Source: Sulfidibacter corallicola (GTDB lineage: Bacteria > Acidobacteriota > Holophagae > Acanthopleuribacterales > Acanthopleuribacteraceae). From it: DNA of 64,000 nucleotides. Position 1 is the first letter of the stretch; the number at the start of each line of letters is the position of its first letter. The notes under the pieces are model-generated. The model searched no databases. It saw only the letters and a program-made list of their open reading frames with translations, and had not been told where the DNA came from. The stretch spans positions 434,001 to 498,000 of the forward strand of contig NZ_CP071793.1 of the NCBI RefSeq assembly GCF_017498545.1. The letters run 5' to 3'. The translations under genes and the position numbers were made by a program. Below, one piece after another: positions 1-9,308 of the stretch.

Positions 1-217
1 GGAGCTTGATGAGCTTGTGTTGTACCCGATCGTTCAGGCGGGTCATTTTCATCGTCTCGCGGAGCAGTTTCGAGTAGGACCTGCTCAAGGATGAATAGGC
101 TTCTCTGAGATCGACTTCGGATGCATGGGGGCTGCTCGCCAATTCGGCGGCTTCCTGTTCGATGCTCAGTTCCGCCCGGAAAACCTGATTCAAATTCTCA
201 GTGACCGTGTTCTTCAT
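1..217 (-). CDS. N-terminal fragment of a truncated regulatory protein, cut by window edge
   Basis: About 72 N-terminal residues are visible; the rest lies outside the window. The sequence is hydrophilic and helical. It holds a stretch reading SYSKLLRETMKMTRL followed by NDRVQ, which resembles coiled linkers that precede cyclase or phosphatase output domains in bacterial signalling proteins (family knowledge from memory, not checked). There is no signal peptide or membrane segment in the visible part. The ATG at 217 is preceded only by a weak purine run (GAGA). The output domain, and so the function, cannot be determined from this piece. Confidence 0.45.
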   Translation of the reverse strand, partial: MKNTVTENLNQVFRAELSIEQEAAELASSPHASEVDLREAYSSLSRSYSKLLRETMKMTRLNDRVQHKLIKL

Positions 218-811
218 GGAAAAAATCTCGGTGTTCACAAATTACCGACTAAAAAGGCTGTTGTGAGGCCCGAACAACCTTGGATGTATGCGGGTACAAT
301 CATTTTGAATTGTAGCAACAAAAGGGCTCGGGGTTCACCAAAAGTGGATGAGGTGGCTCACGAGGTGTCCGGAATTTTGAGATTCACGCAGCAAGGGACG
401 ATTTTCCGTCCCCCATCCAGAAACGGAAAGATCGGAACTGCCGGTTGGGTTCGCTTGGATGGGCTCGGTATCCGGTCCCTGATTTCTGACTTCGGGTTCG
501 GCAAGGCTTTTATCATAAGATGATTAGCTGACTCCTGATCCCTGAATGGCCAAATCGGTTTGTCCTCGGGGCCCTGCCGATTCGGAGGCGCCCTTTCACA
601 ATACCGCCGTTTCTGGATGAGCACTTTCCAGGATGCGACACCATGCTTTTGGTATCTGGACCTTTTGCCGCATTGCGGTAAGATAGGCGTGACGCAATGC
701 CTGACGGCGTGCGGATTTCGCTCTTTTTCGGGGAATGTCGAGACGCGTCTCGAGAGTCGGGCTCGTCTCCGCGTGGCCTCCCCGTAAAATGGTTCCGAGG
801 TGCTTCTGAAA
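218..811. other. Intergenic region with a dispersed repeat copy
   Basis: Nearly 600 bases separate the truncated gene from the next gene. Overlapping open frames on both strands have no recognisable domains and look like chance frames. The segment from about 522 to 624 carries one copy of a repeat family also seen near 13.2 kb and 32.35 kb: a block starting ATTAGCTGAC with CCTGAT and CCTGA steps, and a second block CTGGATGAGCAC. No RNA gene was recognised. Confidence 0.5.
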
Positions 812-1465
812 ATGAGTGTTCCAACCACCCGGAGAGAGGCCGGACGAGAGGTTGAAGATCCTCGTTATCGTTATCTCAAAGGGTTTCAATCCAAGCGTTT
901 GCGAGACACGTACGACGACTTTGCGAGTCGTCCCAAATACGCGTCGGCCTGCTACTTCTTTTTCGAGGAGATTTACAGCACCGAGGACACCACCGATCGC
1001 GACGAATCTTTTCGCAAGATCTACGGCACCGTTCAACGATTCCTCGGCGGCGAAGTCGTCGAAAGCATGACGCGCCTGATCGAATTGCAGGAATTGACCA
1101 TCAAGTTGGATATGCGCATCCTGGATGTGCTGTTGGAACGCGAGGCCCCCGTAGAATTCGGTATGGAGACCTACGAAAGTGCCTACAAACTCAGCGAGAA
1201 CTATCAAGAGCGAGTGCGCCAGATCGAGCTTCTGGAATTCACCCTTCGCCTGATTCACAAAATCTCGCATCGATTTGGCATTGGGATGGTTTTAAAAGGC
1301 TTGCGAAGTGCATGTGTGCTTTTGGGGCACACGCGAATGGTCGATTTCCTGATGAGCGGATACAAGGCTTTCGCCGATCTGAAGAGCATCGAGCCCCTGG
1401 TTTCGGCCATGAGCCAGCGGGAAAGGGAACGGCTGGACCGCATTTGGGCGCTGGAGATACCCTGA
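812..1465 (+). CDS. Conserved hypothetical protein, about 217 residues
   Basis: Soluble, mostly helical protein with no signal peptide, membrane helix or catalytic motif that I can name. Distinctive segments are ACYFFFEEIYSTEDTTDRD, RLIELQELTIKLD and, near the C terminus, a GMVLKGLR...DFLMSGYKAF block. This pattern resembles a family of uncharacterised proteins in Gram-negative bacteria (recollection, unverified). I chose the ATG at 812; an in-frame GTG at 800 is also possible, but the GAGG that could serve the ATG overlaps that GTG. It stands alone, with no same-strand neighbour close enough for an operon. Confidence 0.6.
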   Translation: MSVPTTRREAGREVEDPRYRYLKGFQSKRLRDTYDDFASRPKYASACYFFFEEIYSTEDTTDRDESFRKIYGTVQRFLGGEVVESMTRLIELQELTIKLDMRILDVLLEREAPVEFGMETYESAYKLSENYQERVRQIELLEFTLRLIHKISHRFGIGMVLKGLRSACVLLGHTRMVDFLMSGYKAFADLKSIEPLVSAMSQRERERLDRIWALEIP

Positions 1466-2133
1466 CCTTCATTCCGCTTCGGGAAATCTGGCCGGCAGAG
1501 AGCGGGAGTGATCCGCCGGGGCAACCCTTGTTTATTTGTGGCGGGGCCACCGGTTGTCCGCCCTTCCGTGTCTTGGATTTTCCGGGCGATACGCTTTCGG
1601 TTGCCGTTATCCATGTTTTACGTAATCGTGATGGGTTGTCATGTTTGGATGAGCTTGCTTTTTCGTGATTTCCGTCGAAACGGCGCTGGAGACTTTGTGG
1701 AAGTGTCACTTTTTTCGGTTGGAAACGCTTGGGTGGTTTTTACAAAATCTTTGTAATTTGGGGTTCTCATTCTGAATATCTTTTCATAAACTTGGCGGTA
1801 GCTAAGGCTCTTTTAAAAGACTTGATTCGGTCCGGCTTTATTTTCGATAGCTGTATGGGTTCATGATGGCTTGATTTCAAGATGAGCGAATCTTGATTTG
1901 GACAGCCGTTTGGCGTCCTCTACGGTACGGTCCTCCCGGCCGTCGAATCGATCGCAACGACACTCCGGGGCTCCCGACCGCCATGTGGTGACACGTGTGG
2001 CCGGCACCGGCCGAGTTCCGTCTCGTGGCCCGGCCGCGCGGGTCCATGGCCGTGGTGTGTCCCGATTGGAGTGGAAGAGCCACGATGCCCTTCGACATAT
2101 CGATTATCTCTTCACGTATTCAAGGAGAAAAAA
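1466..2133. other. Intergenic region, no gene seen
   Basis: About 670 bases between two plus-strand genes. Short overlapping frames have no domain signal. An AT-richer stretch from about 1740 to 1880 is the most likely place for the promoter of the downstream secreted enzyme, but I could not pick convincing -35 and -10 boxes. Confidence 0.4.
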
Positions 2134-3765
2134 ATGCTTCGCCGTTATCTGCACAAGGGGCGCTTGGTCGCCCGGTTCTCGTGCGCCTTATTGATGATTT
2201 CGGCCATGTCAACCGCGCTGGCAGGCGAAATCGAGGATTTTCAAAACCACTGGATCTACAGGGCGTTGATGCTCCAGGGCAAGTTGGACCTTCAGGCACC
2301 CCTGGCCGACGCCACCTTTGTGACCACCCACAATTCCTACAATGCCGCCCAATATTCGAATGCCGGTTCCTATTGGGATCCCAACCAGGAGTACAGCATC
2401 ACCAACCAGTTGCGCATGGGCGTTCGCTGCATGGAGTTCGACGTTCACGAATATTTCAGCACCGACGGCTGGCCCTGGGAATGGTCGACCGAGTTGCTGT
2501 TGTGCCACGGCACCAGCGACCACGTCGGGTGCTCCACCTTCGACCGCCATTTCAGCGAAGGCCTGGCTGAATTGCGCGATTTCCTGAATCGATCCGAAAA
2601 CGCCAACGAGGTCGTCATCCTCTACATCGAAGAGCACATCGACGACGAATTCGGCGAGGCGGTCGACCTGTTGCGCGCCTACCTGGGCAACAAGATCTTT
2701 CGCCCGGTCAACGGCTGCGAGGGCATCCCGATGGATATTTCGAAGGCCGATGTCCTGGCCGCCGGCAAACAGGTGTTGCTGATGACGGATGGCTGCCGGA
2801 ACGGGACCCTCAATCAGTGGGTCTTTGGCGGCGTGGGCCATCACGTCAGCGGGTTCCCCTCCGGAAACCCCAAGGATTTCCGACCCTATCCCGATTGCGG
2901 CAAGTTCGGACGCGGTGATTACGAGTCCCTGCTGGTTCGGTTTTTTGAAGATCGCACGCGCCTCACCGATGTCTTCGGAGATCCCGGCGAACCGCTCAAG
3001 TCCTCAAAGATGCGCGAGATGATGCGTTGCGGTGTCAACCTCGCCGGAATGGACAAGCTGACGCCGTTCGACGGCCGGCTGGAGAACCAGGTCTGGAGCT
3101 GGAACGTCAACGAACCCAATGATTACGGTTCCGGCGAAGATTGCGCCGAACACCTCTCCAACGGGCGCATGAACGACGTGGACTGCGGCCGCACCTACCG
3201 TTTCGCCTGTAAAGATCCGGACACGGGCGAGTGGTACGTCACCAGTGGATCCGGGGTTTGGAGTCAAGGCGAGGACATGTGTAGCGCCGAGACGGGCGGT
3301 TACTACGTGTTCGCCGTGCCCATCAGCGGGTATGAGAACGAGTTGCTGAAAGAAGCCAAGATCGATGAAGGCGTGAACAACGTCTGGCTGAATTACAGCG
3401 ACGGTGCCGTCGAAGGCGAGTGGTTGCCCTATTCGCTTGGAAACCGCGAGTACCGCGGTCTCTGGCATGGCTCTGCCGGTCGCAACATGACTTCGGCGGC
3501 CAATCCCCGGGTGCAGTTCACCGTGACCGGCACGACCGAGGTTCAGTTCGATCTGACCTCGCCCGTCGACACCTATCTCTATCTCCTCGACGGTGACGGC
3601 AACCTGATCACGCAGGACGACGACGGCGGCAGCGGTTACAATTCGCGGCTTCGCCTGTCGCTGCAGGCCGGGCGCTACCAACTCGTCGCGGCAACTTACT
3701 CGGGCAGCCAGGTGGGTTCGTTCCTGTTGACGGCCAACGCGGGGACCTTCGGAACCTTACCCTGA
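2134..3765 (+). CDS. Secreted PI-PLC X-domain-like phosphodiesterase with C-type lectin segments and C-terminal PPC domain
   Basis: A 543-residue exported protein. The ATG at 2134 follows AAGGAG with good spacing and opens a signal peptide ending near ALA at residue 30. Residues about 60-330 resemble the PI-PLC X fold: the first catalytic His lies in THNSYN (His66), and the second lies in LLLCHGTSD after a MEFDVHEY strand. From about 345 there are C-type lectin hallmarks (NEPNDYGSGEDCAEHL and MNDVDCG, then FACKD), followed by a segment like the first half of another lectin fold (W...C...ENELL). The last ~90 residues look like a bacterial pre-peptidase C-terminal beta-sandwich (DTYLYLLDGDGN). 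Likely role (inference): extracellular hydrolysis of a phospholipid or glycolipid head group after glycan binding. A strong hairpin terminator follows. Confidence 0.72.
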   Translation: MLRRYLHKGRLVARFSCALLMISAMSTALAGEIEDFQNHWIYRALMLQGKLDLQAPLADATFVTTHNSYNAAQYSNAGSYWDPNQEYSITNQLRMGVRCMEFDVHEYFSTDGWPWEWSTELLLCHGTSDHVGCSTFDRHFSEGLAELRDFLNRSENANEVVILYIEEHIDDEFGEAVDLLRAYLGNKIFRPVNGCEGIPMDISKADVLAAGKQVLLMTDGCRNGTLNQWVFGGVGHHVSGFPSGNPKDFRPYPDCGKFGRGDYESLLVRFFEDRTRLTDVFGDPGEPLKSSKMREMMRCGVNLAGMDKLTPFDGRLENQVWSWNVNEPNDYGSGEDCAEHLSNGRMNDVDCGRTYRFACKDPDTGEWYVTSGSGVWSQGEDMCSAETGGYYVFAVPISGYENELLKEAKIDEGVNNVWLNYSDGAVEGEWLPYSLGNREYRGLWHGSAGRNMTSAANPRVQFTVTGTTEVQFDLTSPVDTYLYLLDGDGNLITQDDDGGSGYNSRLRLSLQAGRYQLVAATYSGSQVGSFLLTANAGTFGTLP

Positions 3766-3792
3766 CCATTTGTCGATTCCTCGGAGCTGAAA

Positions 3793-3827
3793 GGCGGGAA
3801 GACGCACTGCGTCTCCCGCCTCTTTTT
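3793..3827 (+). terminator. Rho-independent terminator after the PI-PLC-like gene
   Basis: A GC-rich inverted repeat (GGCGGGA-AGACG pairing with CGTCTCCCGCC, one bulged base, short loop) is followed by CTTTTT. It lies 27 bases after the stop codon at 3765, between convergent genes. Confidence 0.8.
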
Positions 3828-3848
3828 GTCGGATCGGCTAGATCCGGA

Positions 3849-6098
3849 TCACAAATCCAAAGTGACGGTGTAGATCGCCTCGGTTTCCTTGCCGCCCTCA
3901 TCCACCGCGGTCACCTGGAACCGGTAACTGCCGGCTGGATAGTCGCGGAGTTCGAAGCGGAAGGTGTCGGCGGACAACGTCGCCAGCAGTTGGGGCGCTT
4001 CGTTCACCAGGTACACACGGAAATTTTGAACCCGGTCGCGATGGCGGGCGGGACCCGGATCCCAAAGCAGGGTCATGACGCCGTTTTCCACATGACCGGA
4101 GACGGGCATGGGAGGTGCCAGATCACCCATGTATTCCCAAATGTAGTGGGTCAGGTCGGTGTCCTCCGCACAATAGCCCCGCGAGCCCGAAAGCGTTTGG
4201 ATACCCTGGGTTCGCGTGGGCCCGGTATAGGAATAGGCGCCCATGTAATTGCTGAACAGTTCCTGGGCGGGAACCGGCCAGGCGGGCCGATGGGTTTCCT
4301 CCTGCGAGGAGGGATCGGTGTAGAGAGATCCGCTTTTTCCCAGAAAGGTCTCGATGGCGGCACCTACGCGCGATCCGGAGTTGCCCGCCTGATCCAGGGT
4401 GCTGCCGGATTCGATGCGCGGCAGGTAACGCCAGCCGTTCTGGGTCGGGTCCATGTCGTGGATGGTGCCCACCTGCTCGTTTCCGCCGCCATTGCCCTCG
4501 ATGCTGCCGTGTGCGTAGTCGAACACGGCGCTGTCGTCGATGGCGTTGGAGTCTCCGGGTCCGGCCCAGATCAGGGGTCCCTGGTCGTTCAGTTGCGTGC
4601 CGTCCCAACCCATGCGATAGAAAATCGAGCGATCGACCTCAACCTCGTCACGGGTGTAGACGAAGGCACGCGCCAGCGGGAGATTGTCCTCGGTGCGAAT
4701 GTGGCCGAAGGAGGCGTTGCGCACGTGGGTTCTGCCGACCGAATGGATCAAGGGGGTGAGGCGACCCGTTTCGGGGGAGGTGTTCAGGGTCAGGTCGTAA
4801 CCCACCACGTCTTCCACGGTCAAGATACCGTCGCTCTGCGCGTCTTGGGAGGAGAAGCCGGTTTCACTGTTGACCGCGAGGCAGCGCTGAAGGGTCAGGT
4901 CCTCGGGGTAGCGTTGATCGTCGGTGGCCGGAAAGCCGTAGAGGTTGGCGTGGTTTTCGTAGAAGGTCCAGAATTCGGAGGAGTCGCCGTCCACGATGAT
5001 GTTGTTCTGAAAGGATACCCTGCGACAGGAGTAACCGATGATGCCGCCTCGGGGTTGGTGCCCGCGATACTCGTCCAAGCGAACCACCGTGCGGCGAATG
5101 ATGGAATCCGAACAATTGCGCAACTGGAAGTAGTAGCGTCCGTGACCCCATGCGAAACAGCTTTCCACCAGCAGGTTCTGGGAGCGAAGGAAATAGGCGG
5201 TGGCGCCGTTGCATCTGCCCCAGTTGGTGTTGTCGGTGCAGGTATTGGTCGCGGCGGCGTCATAGGCCCCACACAGCTCGAACTTGAGGTGTTGTCCGTA
5301 CCAGACGGTGATCGGCGCATATCCGTCCTGACCGGTATTTCCCGCCACCAGGCCCTTGATCGCCATGTAGTCGATGGATCTCACGCCGCTGGGATTGGTA
5401 TTGGGGAAGTCGGGATGCCGGAAGGTACCCACCAGGTGGATCGTCTTTTCCTGTACCCCGAAACCGTAGTCCGAGGCGTCGAGGTGGACTCCGGTGGGGT
5501 TTTCGGCGATCACGGTGGTCCAGGCGTCAGCCGATCCCGGCGGAGGCTGGCTGCCTCGCACGATGGCGTTTTCGTAGCTCTTGTGGGCGGTCAACGAGAC
5601 CGGGTAGACGCCATCTCGGATGACGAGGGTGTCGCCGCTCTCCATGTGATTGAAAGCTTCCGCGAGCGTTTGGTGGGTCTCGTCGGGGCCGACCCAGAGC
5701 AGGTTGCCGCCGCCGACCTTGACGATCCAGTATTCGATCGCGGAACCGAGGCCGTTGGTGGCCCGAACGCCGACGTAGTAGCTCTCCGAGGGTAGGTCGA
5801 CAGGAATTTGCCAGGTGACCTGACCCGTCAATGGGTTGATTTGCAGGTCGTCGGGGCCATAGGCGATGGTCCAATGGACATCGCCGCCGCGTTCCAAGAC
5901 GGGCGTCGCCGAGTAGGTTTCGCCCGGGTTCGTGGTGTGGAGGTCGATTTCTCGAATCGCCGGAGCGACTTCTTCCGTCGTTGCGACGCAGGCGACCATC
6001 TGGAGGATGGTCGTACTCAGCGGCCAGTCTATATTCGCGACGGGACAGGCGCCTTTGCCACTGATCCCAAAGAACATCGCGATCATCCAAATATACAT
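3849..6098 (-). CDS. Secreted right-handed parallel beta-helix (pectate-lyase-like) protein with C-terminal Fn3-like domain
   Basis: The 749-residue product starts at the ATG at 6098, which has AGGAG about ten bases upstream; the frame is open further upstream but without sequence of coding character. A short signal peptide (MYIWMIAMFFGISGKGA) is followed by a cadherin/Ig-like segment (residues ~40-140, with LQINPLTGQVTWQIP). A long beta-helix region follows, opening with the typical TLAEAFNHMESGDTLVIRDG and containing repeats such as NNIIVDGDSS. The C terminus (LLWDPGP, then FRVYLVNE and YRFQVTAVDEGG) is fibronectin-III-like. Such proteins bind or cleave polysaccharides, but no catalytic residues can be assigned from sequence alone. 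The gene converges on the PI-PLC-like gene. Confidence 0.7.
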   Translation of the reverse strand: MYIWMIAMFFGISGKGACPVANIDWPLSTTILQMVACVATTEEVAPAIREIDLHTTNPGETYSATPVLERGGDVHWTIAYGPDDLQINPLTGQVTWQIPVDLPSESYYVGVRATNGLGSAIEYWIVKVGGGNLLWVGPDETHQTLAEAFNHMESGDTLVIRDGVYPVSLTAHKSYENAIVRGSQPPPGSADAWTTVIAENPTGVHLDASDYGFGVQEKTIHLVGTFRHPDFPNTNPSGVRSIDYMAIKGLVAGNTGQDGYAPITVWYGQHLKFELCGAYDAAATNTCTDNTNWGRCNGATAYFLRSQNLLVESCFAWGHGRYYFQLRNCSDSIIRRTVVRLDEYRGHQPRGGIIGYSCRRVSFQNNIIVDGDSSEFWTFYENHANLYGFPATDDQRYPEDLTLQRCLAVNSETGFSSQDAQSDGILTVEDVVGYDLTLNTSPETGRLTPLIHSVGRTHVRNASFGHIRTEDNLPLARAFVYTRDEVEVDRSIFYRMGWDGTQLNDQGPLIWAGPGDSNAIDDSAVFDYAHGSIEGNGGGNEQVGTIHDMDPTQNGWRYLPRIESGSTLDQAGNSGSRVGAAIETFLGKSGSLYTDPSSQEETHRPAWPVPAQELFSNYMGAYSYTGPTRTQGIQTLSGSRGYCAEDTDLTHYIWEYMGDLAPPMPVSGHVENGVMTLLWDPGPARHRDRVQNFRVYLVNEAPQLLATLSADTFRFELRDYPAGSYRFQVTAVDEGGKETEAIYTVTLDL

Positions 6099-6422
6099 AA
6101 GATCTCTTCTCCTGTTCATACACGGCATGGATACCCGTGCCGATGGTTTGTCTAGGTACTTGCCAAACGGGGTTTCAGGAAGAACCGTGCTTCGAAATGG
6201 ATGGTCCCGTGGGTCGTGGACACAGTTGGGAAAGAGGGGACACCCATCGATGCTTATGGGGTCAAGCCCGAAAAAGGCTGGCCGGGGCGCAGGGAAAACG
6301 GCCAGATACATGGATAATCCCTGAAATTCCTAGAGATATGACGGGCGTCACACAATGGCGAGCAGCCCGGGTGGGGGACGCCAGGCCCCTTCGCGAGAAA
6401 CCGAGTCAACGCCGGATGGGCG
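6099..6422. other. Intergenic region upstream of the beta-helix gene
   Basis: The frame of the beta-helix gene stays open for some 210 bases here, but the encoded sequence has no signal peptide or domain character and the good ribosome site lies further in. No RNA gene or clear promoter was recognised. Confidence 0.4.
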
Positions 6423-7163
6423 CTAGTTCAAATGAAGATGCTTGCGGCGGGGAGACAGGATCAGGGCCGCCGTGGCGAGAAACACCGCCATCAAGACGAT
6501 GGCCCAGGCCGAAAGCGTGGGCACGGCCATGCCGTCGACGGTCAGCCCGATGGCGCGAGGCATGTCCTCGTGGCCGTGGCGAAAGCGGATGGTGACATCC
6601 GCATTGTGGGACCGCACCAAATGGAGTTGGCTGGCGATGGCGTGATCGGCCGAAAAGGCCAACTCGTTCATCAGGTGGAACTTCCTGATGCCGCTCGGCC
6701 GCAGAATCGAAGTCAGGGGCCGATCCAGCTTGGCCCAGCTCTTGAGCTCGAACGTGGTTTCCGGGGCGACGCGCTCCTTCGACAAGACCTCTACCAGGGT
6801 CCATGTCGGTTTTGCGGATTCGTCGGCCGGCTCGCTGTGGGTGAGGGCCACCACAATCTTATATTCAAAACCCCATTGATAGTCGAAACCGATGATCGGT
6901 TCATCCAAATCACGCCATCGATCCAATGGACTTTCTCGAACCTGAAGACAAAAACTTTGGTCGAGATTTCCTGAATACCTTTTGTAATGATCCACAAAAA
7001 ATTCTTTGACGAGTGGTGTCGCATCCGTCGCGGTGTTGGCCGGCGCGAATTGCACGGCATTGCTCATTGCAGGGGGATGCGTCGCCAGGGCCCACACCAT
7101 GGAAAAGAGCAAAAAAGCTCCCATGGCAAAAAATGCGTGCAATCGTCGCCGATGATTCCTCAT
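6423..7163 (-). CDS. DUF4377-like exported protein with IPTL-CTERM sorting tail
   Basis: A 246-residue protein with an N-terminal hydrophobic signal (residues ~10-27). Residues ~52-110 resemble the DUF4377 family: FFVDHYKRY, a Cys in SFCLQV, then IIGFDYQWGFEYKIVV. The C terminus is a textbook IPTL-CTERM: the motif VPTLSAWA, a hydrophobic helix (IVLMAVFLATAALIL) and a basic end (SPRRK). In known IPTL-CTERM proteins this tail is recognised by an exosortase/rhombosortase-type processing enzyme for surface delivery (family knowledge). No such enzyme is in this window. GGGGGA lies a few bases before the ATG at 7163. The extracellular role is unknown. Confidence 0.65.
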   Translation of the reverse strand: MRNHRRRLHAFFAMGAFLLFSMVWALATHPPAMSNAVQFAPANTATDATPLVKEFFVDHYKRYSGNLDQSFCLQVRESPLDRWRDLDEPIIGFDYQWGFEYKIVVALTHSEPADESAKPTWTLVEVLSKERVAPETTFELKSWAKLDRPLTSILRPSGIRKFHLMNELAFSADHAIASQLHLVRSHNADVTIRFRHGHEDMPRAIGLTVDGMAVPTLSAWAIVLMAVFLATAALILSPRRKHLHLN

Positions 7164-7890
7164 GAAAGTCCCCCGTTGGAATCAATGGCTTGCGCTGTGC
7201 CAAGGGTATGTTCCCAAGCATCGCTTGGCCTGGGGTTCGGTAGGTTCTTGAACGTTCGATTGTGTTAGTTTGGTTCGTTGACAAAGGCTCCATTACTTTT
7301 ATACTCGGGATCGTACAAAATTACATAATGAAAAATGTGCATAAAGTGATCATGGTTACCTGCGAAAGGTGGTCGCAGGCATCCATCATTGCCTGGCTCC
7401 TCTTTTGAAAATAATTAAAACCGATCGGGCAATGACACTATCAAAGGTAATTCGAGCCGGACTGGGCTGGCGTTGCGATCCGTCGAATATGCTGTATGTG
7501 TATTGTAAGATGTTGCAAATAAAATATTTAAGTGGTTTGTAAAACTCGACACGAGGCAGGCGGTTTTTCGGGGAAGGTTTCGGTACGGGAGGCGTCAACC
7601 CGTTTCCGCGGTGGCACTTGGGTTCTGAAAACGGGGAAAGGGGCACATGCACGACGTCGGGGGGGGAGAGCCGTGCATATGCCCCTTTTTACGGAAGGAA
7701 CCGCGATGACGGGCGGTGGGAGGCCGAAGCCGGGGGAGCCCCGGCCACCCTACCGAGGAGGTACGAACAAAGAAACGGTGGTCGGAAGTGGGGCCGGACC
7801 TCCGGTTGGTGCCGCCGACCCGAGATCAAGTTCACACCGCTCGCGGGTCACTCGATGAGGGCCTGCCCCGTTTTCCGATGGACGTGGTGG
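7164..7890. other. Intergenic region, 0.7 kb
   Basis: It separates the DUF4377-like gene from aceA. The part from about 7270 to 7530 is AT-rich compared with its surroundings and probably holds the promoter of the leftward DUF4377-like gene. The part after 7600 holds a strong inverted repeat (listed separately). Open frames have no domain signal. Confidence 0.4.
7637..7690. terminator. Long inverted repeat, probable terminator for aceBA
   Basis: AAAGGGGCACATGCACG pairs with CGTGCATATGCCCCTTTT apart from one mismatch, around an 18-base G-rich loop. It lies about 200 bases beyond the aceA stop. A T-run on the plus side and CCCCTTTCCCC on the minus side mean it could act in either direction. 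No rightward gene ends here, so ending aceBA transcripts is the likely role. Confidence 0.5.
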
Positions 7891-9189
<1,299 letters not shown>

Positions 9190-9308
9190 ATCCAATCTCC
9201 CATCAGCAAATGGCTGTGATTTATCAGGTTGTCATGATTTGAGTGGTTTTGGCGCCGCCGGGGAAAGCGGGGCCCCGACGCCGATTCAGGATGGAGGGAG
9301 CGGCCCGA

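Noticed and set aside
125..523. Plus-strand frame of 132 codons at the left edge
   Set aside because: It overlaps the minus-strand truncated gene whose sequence has coherent coiled-coil character. The frame shows no domain.
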